Assembly (NCBI RefSeq): GCF_014851765.1
Contig: NZ_JACVAI010000005.1
Location: forward strand, 372,001 to 436,000
DNA length: 64,000 bases
Direction of reading: 5' to 3'
From: Pseudomonas sp. PDM04
GTDB lineage: Bacteria; Pseudomonadota; Gammaproteobacteria; Pseudomonadales; Pseudomonadaceae
In this document: positions 63,421 to 64,000 of the stretch, piece after piece
Position numbering within the stretch: the stretch's first letter is position 1
Layout: the number at the start of each line of letters is the position of its first letter
Position numbers and translations under genes: made by a program
The notes under the pieces: model-generated
Databases searched by the model: none
Told to the model about the DNA's origin: nothing
The model's input: the letters and a program-made list of their open reading frames with translations, nothing else

Positions 63421-64000
63421 ATGCAAACAGCCAAGCCGTTATTTGACTATCCCAAGTACTGGGCCGAATGTTTCGGTCCAGCGCCATTCCTGCCAATGAG
63501 CAGGGAGGAGATGGATCAGCTTGGCTGGGATTCCTGCGACATCATCATCGTGACCGGCGATGCCTACGTTGACCATCCGTCGTTCGGCATGGCGATCATC
63601 GGCCGGCTGCTGGAGGCCCAGGGCTTCCGCGTCGGGATCATTGCCCAGCCGAACTGGCAGTCCAAAGACGACTTCATGAAGCTCGGCGAGCCGAACCTGT
63701 TTTTCGGCGTCGCGGCCGGCAACATGGACTCGATGATCAACCGCTACACCGCCGACAAGAAAATTCGCTCCGACGATGCCTACACGGCCGGCGGCCTGGC
63801 GGGCAAACGGCCCGACCGCGCGAGCCTGGTGTACAGCCAGCGCTGCAAGGAAGCCTACAACCACGTGCCGATCGTGCTCGGTGGCATCGAGGCCTCCCTG
63901 CGCCGCATCGCCCACTACGACTACTGGCAGGACCGGGTGCGCAACTCGATCCTGATCGACGCCTGCGCCGATATCCTGCTGTACGGCAACGCCGAGCGGG
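63421..64000 (+). CDS. YgiQ family radical SAM protein, N-terminal part
   Basis: The first ~193 residues of a protein cut by the window end; YgiQ-family members are ~700+ residues. MQTAKPLFDYPKYWAECFGPAPFLPMSREEM start (first 12 residues MQTAKPLFDYPK), then DIIIVTGDAYVDHPSFG near residue 40 and VLGGIEASLRRIAHYDYW near 150 fit the YgiQ N-terminal domain. The CxxxCxxC radical SAM motif lies beyond the window. Function unknown. Confidence 0.85.
   Translation, partial: MQTAKPLFDYPKYWAECFGPAPFLPMSREEMDQLGWDSCDIIIVTGDAYVDHPSFGMAIIGRLLEAQGFRVGIIAQPNWQSKDDFMKLGEPNLFFGVAAGNMDSMINRYTADKKIRSDDAYTAGGLAGKRPDRASLVYSQRCKEAYNHVPIVLGGIEASLRRIAHYDYWQDRVRNSILIDACADILLYGNAER

Overview
The window is a chromosomal segment of a Pseudomonas, most likely from the P. 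fluorescens group. The evidence is the high GC content, gene order typical of the genus (parE/parC block; psd-rhdA-HDOD-motAB-rsgA-orn; queG/nnr-tsaE-amiB-mutL-miaA-hfq-hflXKC-hisZ-purA-rnr-rlmB; rpsF-rpsR-rplI-dnaB), and many copies of the extragenic REP palindrome built on GTGGGAGCGAGCCTGCTCGC that is abundant in that group. These are inferences from recognition of families and gene order; no search was run.

Layout. 1-2.8 kb: 3' end of thiC, the thiamine-pyrimidine transporter cytX and a convergent lipoprotein. 3.0-7.7 kb: nudF-yqiB-cpdA-yqiA-parE, the same order as in E. coli. 7.7-12.4 kb: a phytase-like esterase, a retropepsin-like protease, parC and a PqiC-type lipoprotein. 12.6-15.5 kb: divergent AhpA/YtjB-type membrane protein and serB. 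15.6-20.8 kb (minus strand): HDOD protein, rhdA, psd, PilZ-like protein. 21.0-22.9 kb: motAB behind a good FliA-type promoter. 22.9-23.7 kb: an unusual tandem REPIN array. 23.8-25.4 kb: rsgA and orn.

25.4-36.3 kb is the accessory part. Between orn and queG, which are neighbours in P. aeruginosa PAO1 as I remember it, lie a TRIC/UPF0126 membrane protein gene, a 1337-aa DUF6543 (dermonecrotic-toxin-like) protein with C-terminal leucine-rich repeats but no E3-ligase domain, an unrecognised 325-aa protein, and a 1577-aa RHS-repeat protein whose last ~90 residues look like a RelE/ParE-type RNase. No immunity gene follows the RHS gene. This three-gene toxin cluster is the best candidate for an undescribed system.

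36.3-50.4 kb is the queG/nnr divergon followed by a long, tightly packed housekeeping run (NAD(P)HX repair, t6A synthesis, cell separation, mismatch repair, tRNA modification, Hfq, HflX, HflKC, HisZ, PurA). The DUF2065 gene usually found after hflC is missing. 50.5-55.2 kb holds a chemoreceptor and a two-gene ferric-iron ABC uptake operon without its ATPase and with a Fur-like dyad upstream. 55.4-55.8 kb has two complete tandem transcription units for tRNA-Leu(CAG). 56-59.4 kb is rnr-rlmB, 59.5-61.8 kb is the rpsF-rpsR-orf-rplI operon, followed by dnaB and the start of a YgiQ-type radical SAM gene cut by the window end.
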